Assembly (NCBI RefSeq): GCF_003020115.1
Contig: NZ_PYFX01000009.1
Coordinates: forward strand, 1 to 64,000
Length of the DNA stretch: 64,000 nucleotides
Source: Bradyrhizobium sp. MOS002
Lineage (GTDB): Bacteria; Pseudomonadota; Alphaproteobacteria; Rhizobiales; Xanthobacteraceae
Direction: 5' to 3'
Part shown: positions 40,211-48,632 of the stretch, one piece after another
Position numbering within the stretch: the stretch's first letter is position 1
How the letters are laid out: every line of letters starts with the position of its first letter
Notes under the pieces: model-generated
Database searches by the model: none
Told to the model about the DNA's origin: nothing
What the model saw: the letters and a program-made list of their open reading frames with translations, nothing else
Program-made: the position numbers and the translations under genes

Positions 40211-40939
40211 ATGAGGAAAGAAAGGTGTGGGCGCTTGAGTTTCATCAGCAAGTGGGCCGGTCTGCTCGGCCTTCTGGCCGTGCTCGTGATAGGCGACCAG
40301 ATCCGGATCAACCGGCCCGGTCACAAATATCGCCTCGCGGTCGAGGTGACGACGCCTGACGGGATCAGGACCAGGTCGGGCATTCTGTCCGTCGTGCCCG
40401 ATCGCGGCTACAGCCGGGGCGGCCGCACCACGATGCGCGGCGAGGCTGTGTTCGTCGACCTCGGCCGGGGAAAGAATGTGGTGGCATTGCTCGCGCATCA
40501 GCAGGGCGCGAAGCTCGATCTCGACGACATCAACTATGTCGCGCTCCGCGCTTATGGCGCCGCGCGCGGCAACCGCGTCTCGTTCAACGAGCTCAATCGG
40601 CAGACCGGCGTCGTCGCGGTGCAGGGGGACCTAGTGCCCGTGCTCGTGAGCTTTGGCGATGCCCGCGACCCTGCGACCGCGCGCCTTGTCGCCGGCGACC
40701 ATGCGGAGGCGGTCCTGGGCGACGGCTATGCACTCCGTGGCCTTACCGCCGAAATGGTGCCCAACGGGCTCTGGCCGATTGATTTCGGTGGCGTGCTCGG
40801 GGAGTCCGTGACGCGCGGAATCGAGACGAAACTGCCCTGGCTGGCCGCGCCGGGCGACGCGGCGGCGACCGCGCTGAAGGCCGCCGGCCTGCCCCTCGGC
40901 GGCGCGATCGAGGCCCGGGAGGCATTTGCGCGAAAATAG
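40211..40939 (+). CDS. Membrane-anchored hypothetical protein
   Basis: From ATG 40211 the product is 242 residues. One membrane segment (about residues 12-28, 'SKWAGLLGLLAVLVIGD') anchors a periplasmic part starting 'NRPGHKYRLAVEVTTPDGIRTRSGILSVVPD'. Further segments are 'GRTTMRGEAVFVDLGRGKNVVALLAHQ' and 'LVPVLVSFGDARDPATARLV', probably beta-rich. I do not recognise the family. It is divergent from the AI-2E-type gene, with 108 bp between the starts. Confidence 0.72.
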   Translation: MRKERCGRLSFISKWAGLLGLLAVLVIGDQIRINRPGHKYRLAVEVTTPDGIRTRSGILSVVPDRGYSRGGRTTMRGEAVFVDLGRGKNVVALLAHQQGAKLDLDDINYVALRAYGAARGNRVSFNELNRQTGVVAVQGDLVPVLVSFGDARDPATARLVAGDHAEAVLGDGYALRGLTAEMVPNGLWPIDFGGVLGESVTRGIETKLPWLAAPGDAAATALKAAGLPLGGAIEAREAFARK

Positions 40940-41029
40940 CATTGCCGTCCCGCGTACCCTTCTGTTGAATTTGTTCCATCCCAGGGGCATGTTCGGAGAA
41001 TCTTCTTCGGCGAGAGGTCTGAACGGGAG

Positions 41030-41803
41030 ATGAGAAAGCCGGTCGTCGGCGTGATCGGGAACGCCCATCGCGTTGAAAATCGATTTCAGGTCCAGATGGT
41101 CGGCGAACGTAATCTGCGCGCCGTGGCCGAGGTTTCCGGCGGCCTGCCGGTGATGTTCGCGGGCTCGCCCGACATCACCGATATCGGCGCGCTGCTCGAT
41201 ACCGTCGACGGCATCGTGCTCACCGGCGCCCGCGCCAACGTGCATCCGACTCGCTTCAACGTCGATCCCTGCGAAAGGCACGAGCCCTACGACATCCACC
41301 GCGACGAGGTCGCGCTGGCGCTCTCGGTCGCCTGCGTTGCCCGCGGTATCCCGCTGTTCGGCATCTGCCGGGGCCTCCAGGAGATGAACGTCGCCTTCGG
41401 CGGCTCGCTGCATCCCGAGATCCGCGAAATCCCGGGCCGCATGAACCATCGCATGCCGAGGCTCGAGAACGGTGAGATCCATCCCGATCCGACAGTGGTG
41501 TTCGCCGATCGTCACGACGTCGATCTGACGCCGGGCGGCGCGTTCGCCGAATTGCTCGGCTGTGACAAGATCAGGGTCAATTCGCTGCACGGCCAGGGCA
41601 TCCTCGATCCCGGCAAGCGCGTGCTGATCGAGGGCATTGCCGAGGACGGCACCATCGAGGCGATCCGCATCGCCGACGCCAAGGCCTTTGCGCTCGGGGT
41701 GCAATGGCACGCCGAATACGACCCGCAGCACAATCCGATCAACCGGAAACTGTTCGAGGCCTTTGGTGAAGCGATGGTCGCGCGGCAGAAGGCGGCGGCA
41801 TAG
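41030..41803 (+). CDS. Class I glutamine amidotransferase-like hydrolase (PuuD/peptidase C26 type)
   Basis: The product has 257 residues. The nucleophile elbow is 'PLFGICRGLQEMNVAFGGSLHPE' with Cys113. 'VNSLHGQGI' and the catalytic His227/Glu229 in 'GVQWHAEYDPQHNP' complete the triad. This fits the gamma-glutamyl-GABA hydrolase (PuuD) group, which frees GABA from gamma-glutamyl-GABA in putrescine degradation; other members act on other gamma-glutamyl compounds. No other puu genes are adjacent, so the substrate is uncertain. ATG 41030 follows ACGGGAG. Confidence 0.88.
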   Translation: MRKPVVGVIGNAHRVENRFQVQMVGERNLRAVAEVSGGLPVMFAGSPDITDIGALLDTVDGIVLTGARANVHPTRFNVDPCERHEPYDIHRDEVALALSVACVARGIPLFGICRGLQEMNVAFGGSLHPEIREIPGRMNHRMPRLENGEIHPDPTVVFADRHDVDLTPGGAFAELLGCDKIRVNSLHGQGILDPGKRVLIEGIAEDGTIEAIRIADAKAFALGVQWHAEYDPQHNPINRKLFEAFGEAMVARQKAAA

Positions 41804-41884
41804 GCGGCCGCGCAGGTGAGAGGACGTAGGGCGCGCCCTCGCCGCACCGTCCAGTTCGCTTTCGAAATTGGAAACTGCATCCCG

Positions 41885-42496
41885 ATGATACGCACCGTCG
41901 CCACCACGACCCTCATCCTGCTCGCGTCCCCCGCATTCGCCCAATCTTCCCCGCCGCAGGAAGGCCCGATCACCTGCGCTTCGCCGATTGCGCCTGATGA
42001 TACCGAGCGAAGCCTGAAACAGCGCTTCGGCAAGGATGCCGTGGTGCAGGACCTGCCGGGCGCCGAAGGCGAAAAATACCGGGGCCTCGTGCTGTTCCCG
42101 AAGGCGAAGGACCGCCGCATCGAGGTCGCCTTCACCGACGACAAGGCCATGCGCGCCTCCGGTTTGACTTTGCGCGACGCCGGCAAGACCAGTCTCTGGA
42201 GCGTCAATGGCGTCACGATCGGATCGAGCCTCGCCGACGTGCAGAAGGCCAATGGCAAGCCGTTCCTGGTCAGCGGCTTCGAATGGGACTATGGCGGCTT
42301 CGTCACCGACTGGAAGGGCGGCGCACTCGGCCGTCCACTGCAAGGCGGCTGCACCGTCACGATCCGCTTCGGCAAGAATGCCGGTGCGCCCAAATCGCTG
42401 ATGGGTGACGGCGTGAAGGCGGCATCCGACAACGCGACGCTGGTGAAATGGGCGCCGGTGGTGACGGAGATCGGGGTGAACTTTCCGGACAAGTGA
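41885..42496 (+). CDS. Secreted hypothetical protein
   Basis: From ATG 41885 the product is 203 residues with a signal peptide (MIRTVATTTLILLASPAFAQ, cleavage after AFA, residue 19). The mature part includes 'ITCASPIAPDDTERSLKQRFGKDAVVQDLPGAEGEKYRGLVLFPKAKDRRIEVAF', 'WSVNGVTIGSSLADVQKANGKPFLVSGFEWDYGGFVTDWKGG' and one further Cys. It is probably periplasmic. No catalytic family is recognised. Confidence 0.75.
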   Translation: MIRTVATTTLILLASPAFAQSSPPQEGPITCASPIAPDDTERSLKQRFGKDAVVQDLPGAEGEKYRGLVLFPKAKDRRIEVAFTDDKAMRASGLTLRDAGKTSLWSVNGVTIGSSLADVQKANGKPFLVSGFEWDYGGFVTDWKGGALGRPLQGGCTVTIRFGKNAGAPKSLMGDGVKAASDNATLVKWAPVVTEIGVNFPDK

Positions 42497-42532
42497 AGCC
42501 GCGGGGAATGGCGAGAGCGGCGTTCCAGCCCG

Positions 42533-43510
42533 TTATGCCGCCCGCTCCATCCGTCGCGCGCGATAGGCCTGCGGCGACATCAGGGTGAGCTTGCGGAACG
42601 CCTTGCGAAAGCTGCTCTCGTCCTCGTAGCCGGCCGCGCGCGCAATGGTCTTGACCGGCTGCATCGTCGTCTCCAGCAGCGTGCGGGCGTGCTCGACGCG
42701 GCGACGCATGATGAAGGCCTGAGGCGGCTCGCGGGTGAGCTCCTGAAACTTCCGGTTCAGCGTGCGCTCGCTGAGGCCGAGCGCGTCGGCGAGGCGCTTG
42801 ACCGTCATCGGACGCTTTCCGGTGCGTCGCACCAGCAGGTCCGCCTGGGTCAGCAGCGGGTCCTGCGAGAGCAGATAGCCGACGGGCATGAAGATCGATT
42901 GGGTGCGCTGCGCGGTGTCGATGACGACGTAGTCCGCGCATAGTTTTGCGATCTCCTTGCCGTCGACCATCTCGATCAGCCTGAGCAGGAGGTCGACCCA
43001 CGACATCGGTCCGGCCGCGCAGACGATGCGGTCCGCGGTGGTGATGACAGCGTCGGCAGCGAGGTCGATGGCGGGATGACGCTGCCGCAGCTCGCTTTGC
43101 AGCCACCAGGTGATGGTGGCGCGGCGGTTGTCGAGCAGGCCGGCGCCGGCCAGCAGGAACACGCCGCTGCAGAACGCGCCGATCAGCCGTCCGTTCGCGT
43201 GCTGCTGCCGCAGCCAGGCGCCGGCCCGGGCATATTGCGGCTGCAGACGCTCGGCCGTGACGTGATAGACGAGATTGCCCGGGACGAGGATCGCGTCAAA
43301 GCGACCGCGTTTGCCAATGGCGCCGTCGACCGCGACCATCTGGCCGCCGCCGGCGCGCACGGCGTTGCCATCGAGCGAAAGCGTATGCCAGGCGAAGCCG
43401 GGTTTGGCGCCGCTCTGCTGCATCACGTGGTTGGCGAGCGACAGGATGTCGGCGACGCCCGAGATCGCCGAATGCATGCAGCCTTCCATCGCCAATATTG
43501 CGAGCTTCAT
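42533..43510 (-). CDS. GlxA-type AraC-family regulator with DJ-1/PfpI domain
   Basis: The product has 325 residues. The N-terminal DJ-1/PfpI-like domain (about 1-190) has its elbow Cys114 in 'GAFCSGVFLLAGAGLL'. The C-terminal AraC domain has two helix-turn-helix units: 'MTVKRLADALGLSERTLNRKFQELTREPPQAFIMRRRVEHARTLLE' and 'KTIARAAGYEDESSFRKAFRKLTLMSPQAYRAR'. Such regulators respond to small metabolites. It is divergent from the tautomerase-like gene at 43664 and may control it. Confidence 0.92.
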   Translation of the reverse strand: MKLAILAMEGCMHSAISGVADILSLANHVMQQSGAKPGFAWHTLSLDGNAVRAGGGQMVAVDGAIGKRGRFDAILVPGNLVYHVTAERLQPQYARAGAWLRQQHANGRLIGAFCSGVFLLAGAGLLDNRRATITWWLQSELRQRHPAIDLAADAVITTADRIVCAAGPMSWVDLLLRLIEMVDGKEIAKLCADYVVIDTAQRTQSIFMPVGYLLSQDPLLTQADLLVRRTGKRPMTVKRLADALGLSERTLNRKFQELTREPPQAFIMRRRVEHARTLLETTMQPVKTIARAAGYEDESSFRKAFRKLTLMSPQAYRARRMERAA

Positions 43511-43663
43511 GGGACCTCCAGACAGGACACGGCGATCCTAGCCGATCGGCGCGCGGGCGCCATGGCGGAAATTGCCCGATCTCTGTCTTATCCGCCACTG
43601 CCGTCTCCGGCAGGTCCGGTTCAATCTCTCAACCGTCGTCACACGACCTGATTGGAGAGAGAC

Positions 43664-43927
43664 ATGCCTTACGTCACCATTTCCACCGTTCGCGGCATCC
43701 TGGATGTCGCGCAGAAAAAAGCACTGCTCGAGCGCGTCACCGACCTCCTGGTCGAGGTCGAAGGGCAGGGCAACCCGGAATTCCGCCGCAACGTCTGGGT
43801 CAGGATCGAGGAGCAGGAGCCCTCGCATTGGTCGCTCGGCGGCATGCAGCCGACGCCGGAGATCATAGCCGGCACGTTCGGCGCGATCGGGACGGATGGG
43901 GTGCGGATCGCGACGTCAAAGGCGTAG
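43664..43927 (+). CDS. 4-oxalocrotonate tautomerase-like protein
   Basis: From ATG 43664, behind GGAGAGAG, the product is 87 residues. After Met removal the N-terminus is Pro (PYVTISTVRGILDVAQKKALLERVTDLLVEVEG), the catalytic base of this superfamily. 'NVWVRIEEQEPSHWSLGG' matches the second strand and loop, with an Arg (residue 46 or 49) as a likely substrate ligand. Members tautomerise or dehalogenate small acids. It is divergent from the GlxA-type regulator. Confidence 0.82.
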   Translation: MPYVTISTVRGILDVAQKKALLERVTDLLVEVEGQGNPEFRRNVWVRIEEQEPSHWSLGGMQPTPEIIAGTFGAIGTDGVRIATSKA

Positions 43928-44013
43928 TCGAGAGGGTGAGGCGAAGTCCATGCGGGTCTTAAAGCTGCATAGACTTCGTCTTGCTAGCCGCGTCATCGGC
44001 CGCGGGCGCGGTC

Positions 44014-44042
44014 TTGACGCGATGTTCCCAATATGGGAATAT
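44014..44042 (+). promoter_or_regulatory. Promoter and operator of the higBA pair
   Basis: TTGACG at 44014-44019 and GAATAT at 44037-44042 are 17 bp apart. Between them lies a perfect palindrome at 44025-44039 (TTCCCA, ATA, TGGGAA). This is the usual arrangement for autorepression by the antitoxin complex. Confidence 0.7.
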
Positions 44043-44048
44043 CATTTC

Positions 44049-44351
44049 GTGAGGATCATCAAACAATCCACGCTGGCTAAATTCGCCGCGGCAAACCCCA
44101 AAGCGAAGCCCGCGATCGTCCGATGGGTCAAGCTCGTCAGGGCCGCCGGATGGGCTTCGATGAATGAGATCCAGACGACAGTACCAGGTGTGGTCGTTCT
44201 GAACGGCGAGCGGGCGCGTTTTGAAATCGCAGGCGGCAATTTTCGCCTGATCGTGGCCTTCGCGTTCAAGCACCAGATTGCGTTCATCAAATTCATCGGT
44301 ACGCATGCAGAATACGACAAGATCGATGCGTTGACGGTTGCGATGTACTGA
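44049..44351 (+). CDS. higB: HigB-type mRNA-interferase toxin
   Basis: From GTG 44049 the product is 100 residues (starting RIIKQSTLAKF after fMet). The RelE/HigB-fold core is 'RFEIAGGNFRLIVAFAFKHQIAFIKFIGTHAEYDKIDALTV'; 'FIGTHAEYDKID' is the signature of the HigB_toxin family. HigB cleaves mRNA on the ribosome. An ATG at 44022 would run through the operator and is less likely. With the -10 at 44037-44042, transcription would begin only a few bases before the GTG, so the message may be almost leaderless. The antitoxin gene starts 10 bp after the stop. Confidence 0.85.
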   Translation: MRIIKQSTLAKFAAANPKAKPAIVRWVKLVRAAGWASMNEIQTTVPGVVVLNGERARFEIAGGNFRLIVAFAFKHQIAFIKFIGTHAEYDKIDALTVAMY

Positions 44352-44361
44352 GGGAAGAACC

Positions 44362-44739
44362 ATGGAGATCCATCCCATTCGGACAGAGGCGGACTACGAT
44401 GCTGCTGTCGCTGAAATCGAACGGCTCTGGGGGGCGGAGCCCGGGACTGATGATGGCGACAAGCTCGATATTCTTGCAACGCTCGTCGAGAAGTACGAGA
44501 CCTCACATTGGCCGATCGATGTGTCGCGTCTCGACCCGATCGATATGCTGAACTATCTGATCGACGAGGGCGGACACACTCAAGCAGAACTCGCGGAGCT
44601 ATTGGGATCGCGCTCGCGTGCTTCCGAGATTTTGAACAGAAGACGCGCGCTGACGGTCGAAATGATCTTTCGGATCAGCGAGGCGTGGAAAGTGCCTGCC
44701 GAATTGCTGGTCAAGCCGTATCGTCTGAAAGCCGCTTAG
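44362..44739 (+). CDS. higA: HigA-type antitoxin
   Basis: From ATG 44362 the product is 125 residues. An N-terminal part ('MEIHPIRTEADYDAAVAEIERLWGAEPGTDDGDKLDILATLVEKYE') precedes a C-terminal helix-turn-helix ('GHTQAELAELLGSRSRASEILNRRRALTVEMIFRISEAWKVPAELLVKPY', about 73-121). The layout and the short gap to higB identify an antitoxin that neutralises the toxin and binds the palindrome at 44025-44039. An ATG preceded by GAAGAACC gives a modest ribosome binding site. Confidence 0.88.
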   Translation: MEIHPIRTEADYDAAVAEIERLWGAEPGTDDGDKLDILATLVEKYETSHWPIDVSRLDPIDMLNYLIDEGGHTQAELAELLGSRSRASEILNRRRALTVEMIFRISEAWKVPAELLVKPYRLKAA

Positions 44740-44793
44740 CCTGCGGGGGCGGGTTCGCGGAAAAACCGATGCATCGAACGACCTGCTAATACG

Positions 44794-44823
44794 AAAAGGC
44801 GCCTCCTTTCGGAAGCGCCTTTT
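44794..44823. terminator. Bidirectional terminator between higA and glnA
   Basis: AAAAGGCGC and GCGCCTTTT form the base of a stem with extra inner pairs, T-runs on both strands, and the two stops converging on it. Confidence 0.85.
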
Positions 44824-44849
44824 GCTTGTCGCATTAAGTTCGAGCCTGC

Positions 44850-46259
44850 TTAGCCCGAATAGTACATTTCGAACTCGACGGGGTGCGGGGTCATCTCGAA
44901 GCGGGCGACTTCGGTCATCTTCAGCTCGATATAAGCGTCGATGAAGTCGTCGTCGAACACGCCGCCGTTCTTGAGGAAGCCGCGGTCCTTGTCGAGGTTT
45001 TCCAGCGCCTCGCGCAAGCTGCCGCACACCGTCGGAATCTGCTTCAGCTCTTCCTTCGGCAGATCGTAGAGGTCCTTGTCCATCGCCGGACCCGGATCGA
45101 TCTTGTTCTTGATGCCGTCGAGGCCCGCCATCAGCATCGCGGCGAAGCCGAGATAGGGATTGGCGAGCGGATCGGGGAAGCGCACCTCGACACGCTTGGC
45201 CTTCGGCGAAGCGGTGTAGGGGATGCGGCAGGAGGCCGAGCGGTTGCGCGCGGAATAGGCGAGCAGCACGGGCGCCTCATAGCCCGGGACCAGACGCTTG
45301 TAGGAGTTGGTCGACGGGTTGGTGAAGGCGTTGATCGCCTTGGCGTGCTTGATGATGCCGCCGATGTAGTGGAGGCAGGTCTCCGACAGGTCGGCGTATT
45401 TGTTGCCGGCGAACACCGGCTTGCCGTCCTTCCAGATCGACTGGTGCACGTGCATGCCCGAGCCGTTGTCGCCGAACACCGGCTTCGGCATGAAGGTGGC
45501 GGTCTTGCCGTAGATGTGGGCGACCTGGTGGATGCAGTATTTGTAGATCTGCATGTGGTCGGCCATCAGCGTCAGCGTGTCGAACTTCATGCCGAGCTCG
45601 TGCTGGGCGGAGGCGACTTCGTGATGGTGCTTCTCGACCTTGACGCCCATCTTGGCCATGGCGCCGAGCATCTCCGAGCGCATGTCCTGCACGGAGTCCT
45701 GCGGCGGCACCGGGAAGTAGCCGCCCTTGGTACGGACACGATGGCCGAGATTGCCGCCTTCGTATTCGGTGTCGGAGTTGGTCGGTAGCTCCGAGGAGTC
45801 GAGACGGAAGCCGGTGCTGTAGGGGTTGGCGGAGAAGCGCACGTCGTCGAACACGAAGAACTCGGCTTCGGGACCGACGTACACGGTGTCGCCAACGCCC
45901 ATCGACTTCACCATCGCCTCGGCCTTCTTGGCGATGCCGCGGGGATCGCGGTTGTAGGGCTCGCCGGTGGTCGGCTCGAGCACGTCGCAGGTGATGACCA
46001 TGGTGGTCTCGGCGAAGAACGGATCGATCGTCGCGGTCACCGGATCGGGCATCAGACACATGTCGGACTCGTTGATCGCCTTCCAGCCGGCGATCGAGGA
46101 GCCGTCGAACATCGTTCCTTCGGCGAAAATATCTTCATCGATCATGCTGATGTCGAAGGTGACGTGCTGCCACTTGCCGCGCGGATCGGTGAAGCGCAGG
46201 TCGACGTATTTGACGTCGTTGTCCTTGATCGATTTCAGGACGTCTTTGGCGGTCTTCAT
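44850..46259 (-). CDS. glnA: Glutamine synthetase, type I
   Basis: From the ATG at 46259 the product is 469 residues, the standard GS-I length. Signatures include 'FDGSSIAGWKAINESDM' (about 49-65), 'AEFFVFDDVRF', 'GNGSGMHVHQSIWKDGKPVFAG' and the adenylylation Tyr in 'MDKDLYDLPKEEL' (near residue 397). It forms glutamine from glutamate, ammonia and ATP in the cytoplasm, a dodecamer controlled by adenylylation. A further start at 46340 is rejected. glnB lies 150 bp upstream on the same strand, the classical glnBA order of rhizobia. Confidence 0.98.
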   Translation of the reverse strand: MKTAKDVLKSIKDNDVKYVDLRFTDPRGKWQHVTFDISMIDEDIFAEGTMFDGSSIAGWKAINESDMCLMPDPVTATIDPFFAETTMVITCDVLEPTTGEPYNRDPRGIAKKAEAMVKSMGVGDTVYVGPEAEFFVFDDVRFSANPYSTGFRLDSSELPTNSDTEYEGGNLGHRVRTKGGYFPVPPQDSVQDMRSEMLGAMAKMGVKVEKHHHEVASAQHELGMKFDTLTLMADHMQIYKYCIHQVAHIYGKTATFMPKPVFGDNGSGMHVHQSIWKDGKPVFAGNKYADLSETCLHYIGGIIKHAKAINAFTNPSTNSYKRLVPGYEAPVLLAYSARNRSASCRIPYTASPKAKRVEVRFPDPLANPYLGFAAMLMAGLDGIKNKIDPGPAMDKDLYDLPKEELKQIPTVCGSLREALENLDKDRGFLKNGGVFDDDFIDAYIELKMTEVARFEMTPHPVEFEMYYSG

Positions 46260-46408
46260 GCATACCCCTTTTGGCTCTGCGGGTCGGTTTCCAAGCTTCA
46301 AGCGACCGTGTTCACGCTTCTTGAGGCGCGCGAGGCACAAACAAAATGAGGCCGCCGAAGCAGCCTATTTCTTGTCAGAATGTCGCAAAATGCGGGATAG
46401 CACCCGGC

Positions 46409-46747
46409 TCAGATAGCGTCCAGCCCGGATTCGCCGGTTCGGATGCGGATCGCCTCTTCGATGTTGGAGACGAAGATCTTGCCGTCGCCGATGCGCCCGG
46501 TTTGCGCGGCGCGGCGGATTGCGTCGATGGCGCGCTCGACCAGATCGTCGCCGATGACGATCTCGATCTTCACCTTGGGCAGGAAGTCGACGATGTATTC
46601 TGCGCCGCGGTACAGCTCGGCGTGACCCTTCTGGCGGCCAAAGCCCTTGGCTTCGGTGACGGTGATGCCCTGAAGGCCGACTTCCTGAAGCGCTTCCTTC
46701 ACCTCGTCGAGCTTGAATGGCTTGATGATGGCTTCGATTTTCTTCAC
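46409..46747 (-). CDS. glnB: Nitrogen regulatory protein P-II
   Basis: From GTG 46747 the product is 112 residues, the exact P-II length (MKKIEAIIKPFKLDEVKEAL). The T-loop 'GHAELYRGAEYIVDFLPK' has the uridylylation site Tyr51. The C-terminal B- and C-loop signatures 'TGRIGDGKIFV' and 'IRTGE' bind ATP and 2-oxoglutarate. It signals nitrogen state to GlnD, GlnE and NtrB. It precedes glnA on the minus strand. A sigma-54 promoter match lies about 170 bp upstream. Confidence 0.97.
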   Translation of the reverse strand: MKKIEAIIKPFKLDEVKEALQEVGLQGITVTEAKGFGRQKGHAELYRGAEYIVDFLPKVKIEIVIGDDLVERAIDAIRRAAQTGRIGDGKIFVSNIEEAIRIRTGESGLDAI

Positions 46748-47128
46748 TGCGCGCCTCCCGGCCTTTCGAACAAATAGCAACGTCTTCGTCAGGATGCGCT
46801 TTTCTTAACGCACGATCTTGTCTTCGCTATGCCGGGATCCCTGACCTGTCCGGCAACAACGGCCGGCCACACCCTGATAAATGCCAGTGAGCACGACGAA
46901 CCGAAGCGGCTTCCGCGAAAGCAGGGTCTATGCCAAGTTGCAAATGCCCTGATTATTGGAGCGTTATCAGCCTTTTAACGTGCAGCTCTGATAGGTGGCG
47001 CCGACCCGCCTAAAATACCGCAGACTACGAAATAGGCAAACGGTTCAATATCTGTGCAAATCACTGTTCCGTCGGATGGCCCGGTGCGGAACGTGCCTCT
47101 TGAAAAGGCTTTTGGACAGGGAAGTGGC
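46748..47128. promoter_or_regulatory. Divergent glnB / NAD(P)HX-repair intergenic region
   Basis: No gene is seen. It holds the glnB sigma-54 promoter match (46920-46935, minus strand). It should also hold the plus-strand promoter for the gene at 47129. An AT-rich stretch at about 46945-46980 (TTATTGGAGCGTTATCAGCC) may be part of either. Confidence 0.5.
46920..46935 (-). promoter_or_regulatory. Sigma-54 promoter of glnB
   Basis: Read on the minus strand the sequence is TGGCATAGACCCTGCT. It matches TGGCAC-N-NNNN-TTGC with GG at -24 and GC at -12 and exactly 10 bases between. The glnB start is about 170 bp downstream. NtrC-dependent control of glnB from tandem promoters has been described in Bradyrhizobium japonicum, which agrees with this. 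Confidence 0.75.
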
Positions 47129-48628
47129 ATGGAAGTTCTGACCAACGCCGAAATGCAGCGCGCCGACCAGCTCAGCATTGCGGCAGGCACCCCCGGCTTC
47201 AAGCTGATGCTCAGCGCCGGCCAGGCGGTCGCGGAGGCCGCCAACGCGCTGGTGGAGGAGGGGCCGATCCTGATCGTGGCCGGCCCGGGCAACAATGGCG
47301 GTGACGGTTTTGTCGCAGCCGCCGAGCTCGCCGCCCAGGGCCGCGAGGTCTCGGTGATCCTGATGTGCGAGCGCGACCAGCTCCAGGGCGATGCGGCCTC
47401 GGCCGCGCGGGGCTGGAAGCACCCGCTGCTTCCCTTCAACCCGCAGGCGATCGGGCGGCCGGCGCTGATCATCGATGCGCTGTTCGGCGCGGGCCTCAGC
47501 CGTCCCGTCGATGGCGAGGCGCGTGAGATGATCGAGGCGATCAACGCCAACGGTGCGCAAGTACTCGCGGTCGACCTGCCGAGCGGCATCAACGGCACCA
47601 GCGCGGCCGTGCTGGGCTTGGCGGTGAACGCCACCGAGACCGTCACCTTCTTCCGCAAGAAGCCGGCGCATCTGCTGCTGCCGGGGCGCATGCATTGCGG
47701 CCACGTCCGTGTCGCCGACATCGGCATCGACGCGCAGGTGCTGGACGAGATCGCGCCGCGGATTTTTGAGAACGATCCGGACTTCTGGGGCGCGGCCTTT
47801 CCGGTGCCGCACATCGACGGCCACAAATACGCGCGAGGCCATGTGCTGGCGGTCTCGGGCGATGTGGCGGCGACCGGTGCGGCGCGGCTCGCCGCGCGCG
47901 GGGCACTACGCGCCGGCGCGGGCCTGGTGACTTTGGCCACGCCGCGTGATGCGCTCGCGATCAATGCGGCTGCGCTTACCGCGGTGATGGTTCGCCCCGT
48001 CGATACCGCGATCGAGTTCGGCGAGCTGCTCGGCGACAAGCGTTACAACACCTGCATCATCGGCCCCGGCGCCGGCGTCGGCGAGCGCACCTGCGATCTC
48101 GTCCACACGGCGCTCAACGCGCAGCGGCATCTGGTGCTCGACGCGGATGCGCTGACGAGCTTTGCCGCGAATCCCGAGCGCCTGTTCGAATCGATCAAGA
48201 CGTCGCAGGACAAGGCGGTGGTGCTGACGCCGCACGAGGGCGAGTTCCCACGGCTGTTCTCCGACCTCAGCAATAAATATCCGGGACGCTCGAAGATCGA
48301 ACGCGTGCGTGCCGCCGCCGAACGTTCCGGCGCCGTCGTGCTGCTGAAGGGCCCGGACACCACGATCGCCGCGCCCGACGGCCGCGCCACCATCGCCGCC
48401 AACGCACCGCCCTGGCTCGCCACCGCGGGCGCCGGCGACGTGCTGGCCGGCATCGTCGCAGGGCTGCTGGCGCAAGGTGTGCCGGCATTCGAAGCCGCCA
48501 GCATCGCCGTGTGGATGCATGGCGAAGCGGGGAGCGAGGCGGGGCCGGGCCTCATCGCGGAGGATCTCACCGAGACGCTGCCAGCCGTGCACCGGCGGAT
48601 CTATCATGCGCTCGGAGTGGATTACTGA
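47129..48628 (+). CDS. nnr: Bifunctional NAD(P)H-hydrate epimerase / ADP-dependent dehydratase
   Basis: From ATG 47129 the product is 499 residues. The N-terminal epimerase domain (about 1-215) has 'MQRADQLSIAAGTPGFKLM' and 'ILIVAGPGNNGGDGFVAAAELAAQG', and 'VDLPSGINGTSAAVLGLAVNATETVTF'. The C-terminal kinase-like dehydratase domain (about 225-499) has 'VLVLDADALTSFAANP' type strands, 'VVLTPHEGEFPRLF', 'VVLLKGPDTTIAAPDG' and 'PPWLATAGAGDVLAGIVAGLLAQG'. It repairs hydrated NADH and NADPH. It is divergent from glnB. Confidence 0.93.
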   Translation: MEVLTNAEMQRADQLSIAAGTPGFKLMLSAGQAVAEAANALVEEGPILIVAGPGNNGGDGFVAAAELAAQGREVSVILMCERDQLQGDAASAARGWKHPLLPFNPQAIGRPALIIDALFGAGLSRPVDGEAREMIEAINANGAQVLAVDLPSGINGTSAAVLGLAVNATETVTFFRKKPAHLLLPGRMHCGHVRVADIGIDAQVLDEIAPRIFENDPDFWGAAFPVPHIDGHKYARGHVLAVSGDVAATGAARLAARGALRAGAGLVTLATPRDALAINAAALTAVMVRPVDTAIEFGELLGDKRYNTCIIGPGAGVGERTCDLVHTALNAQRHLVLDADALTSFAANPERLFESIKTSQDKAVVLTPHEGEFPRLFSDLSNKYPGRSKIERVRAAAERSGAVVLLKGPDTTIAAPDGRATIAANAPPWLATAGAGDVLAGIVAGLLAQGVPAFEAASIAVWMHGEAGSEAGPGLIAEDLTETLPAVHRRIYHALGVDY

Positions 48629-48632
48629 GCCC

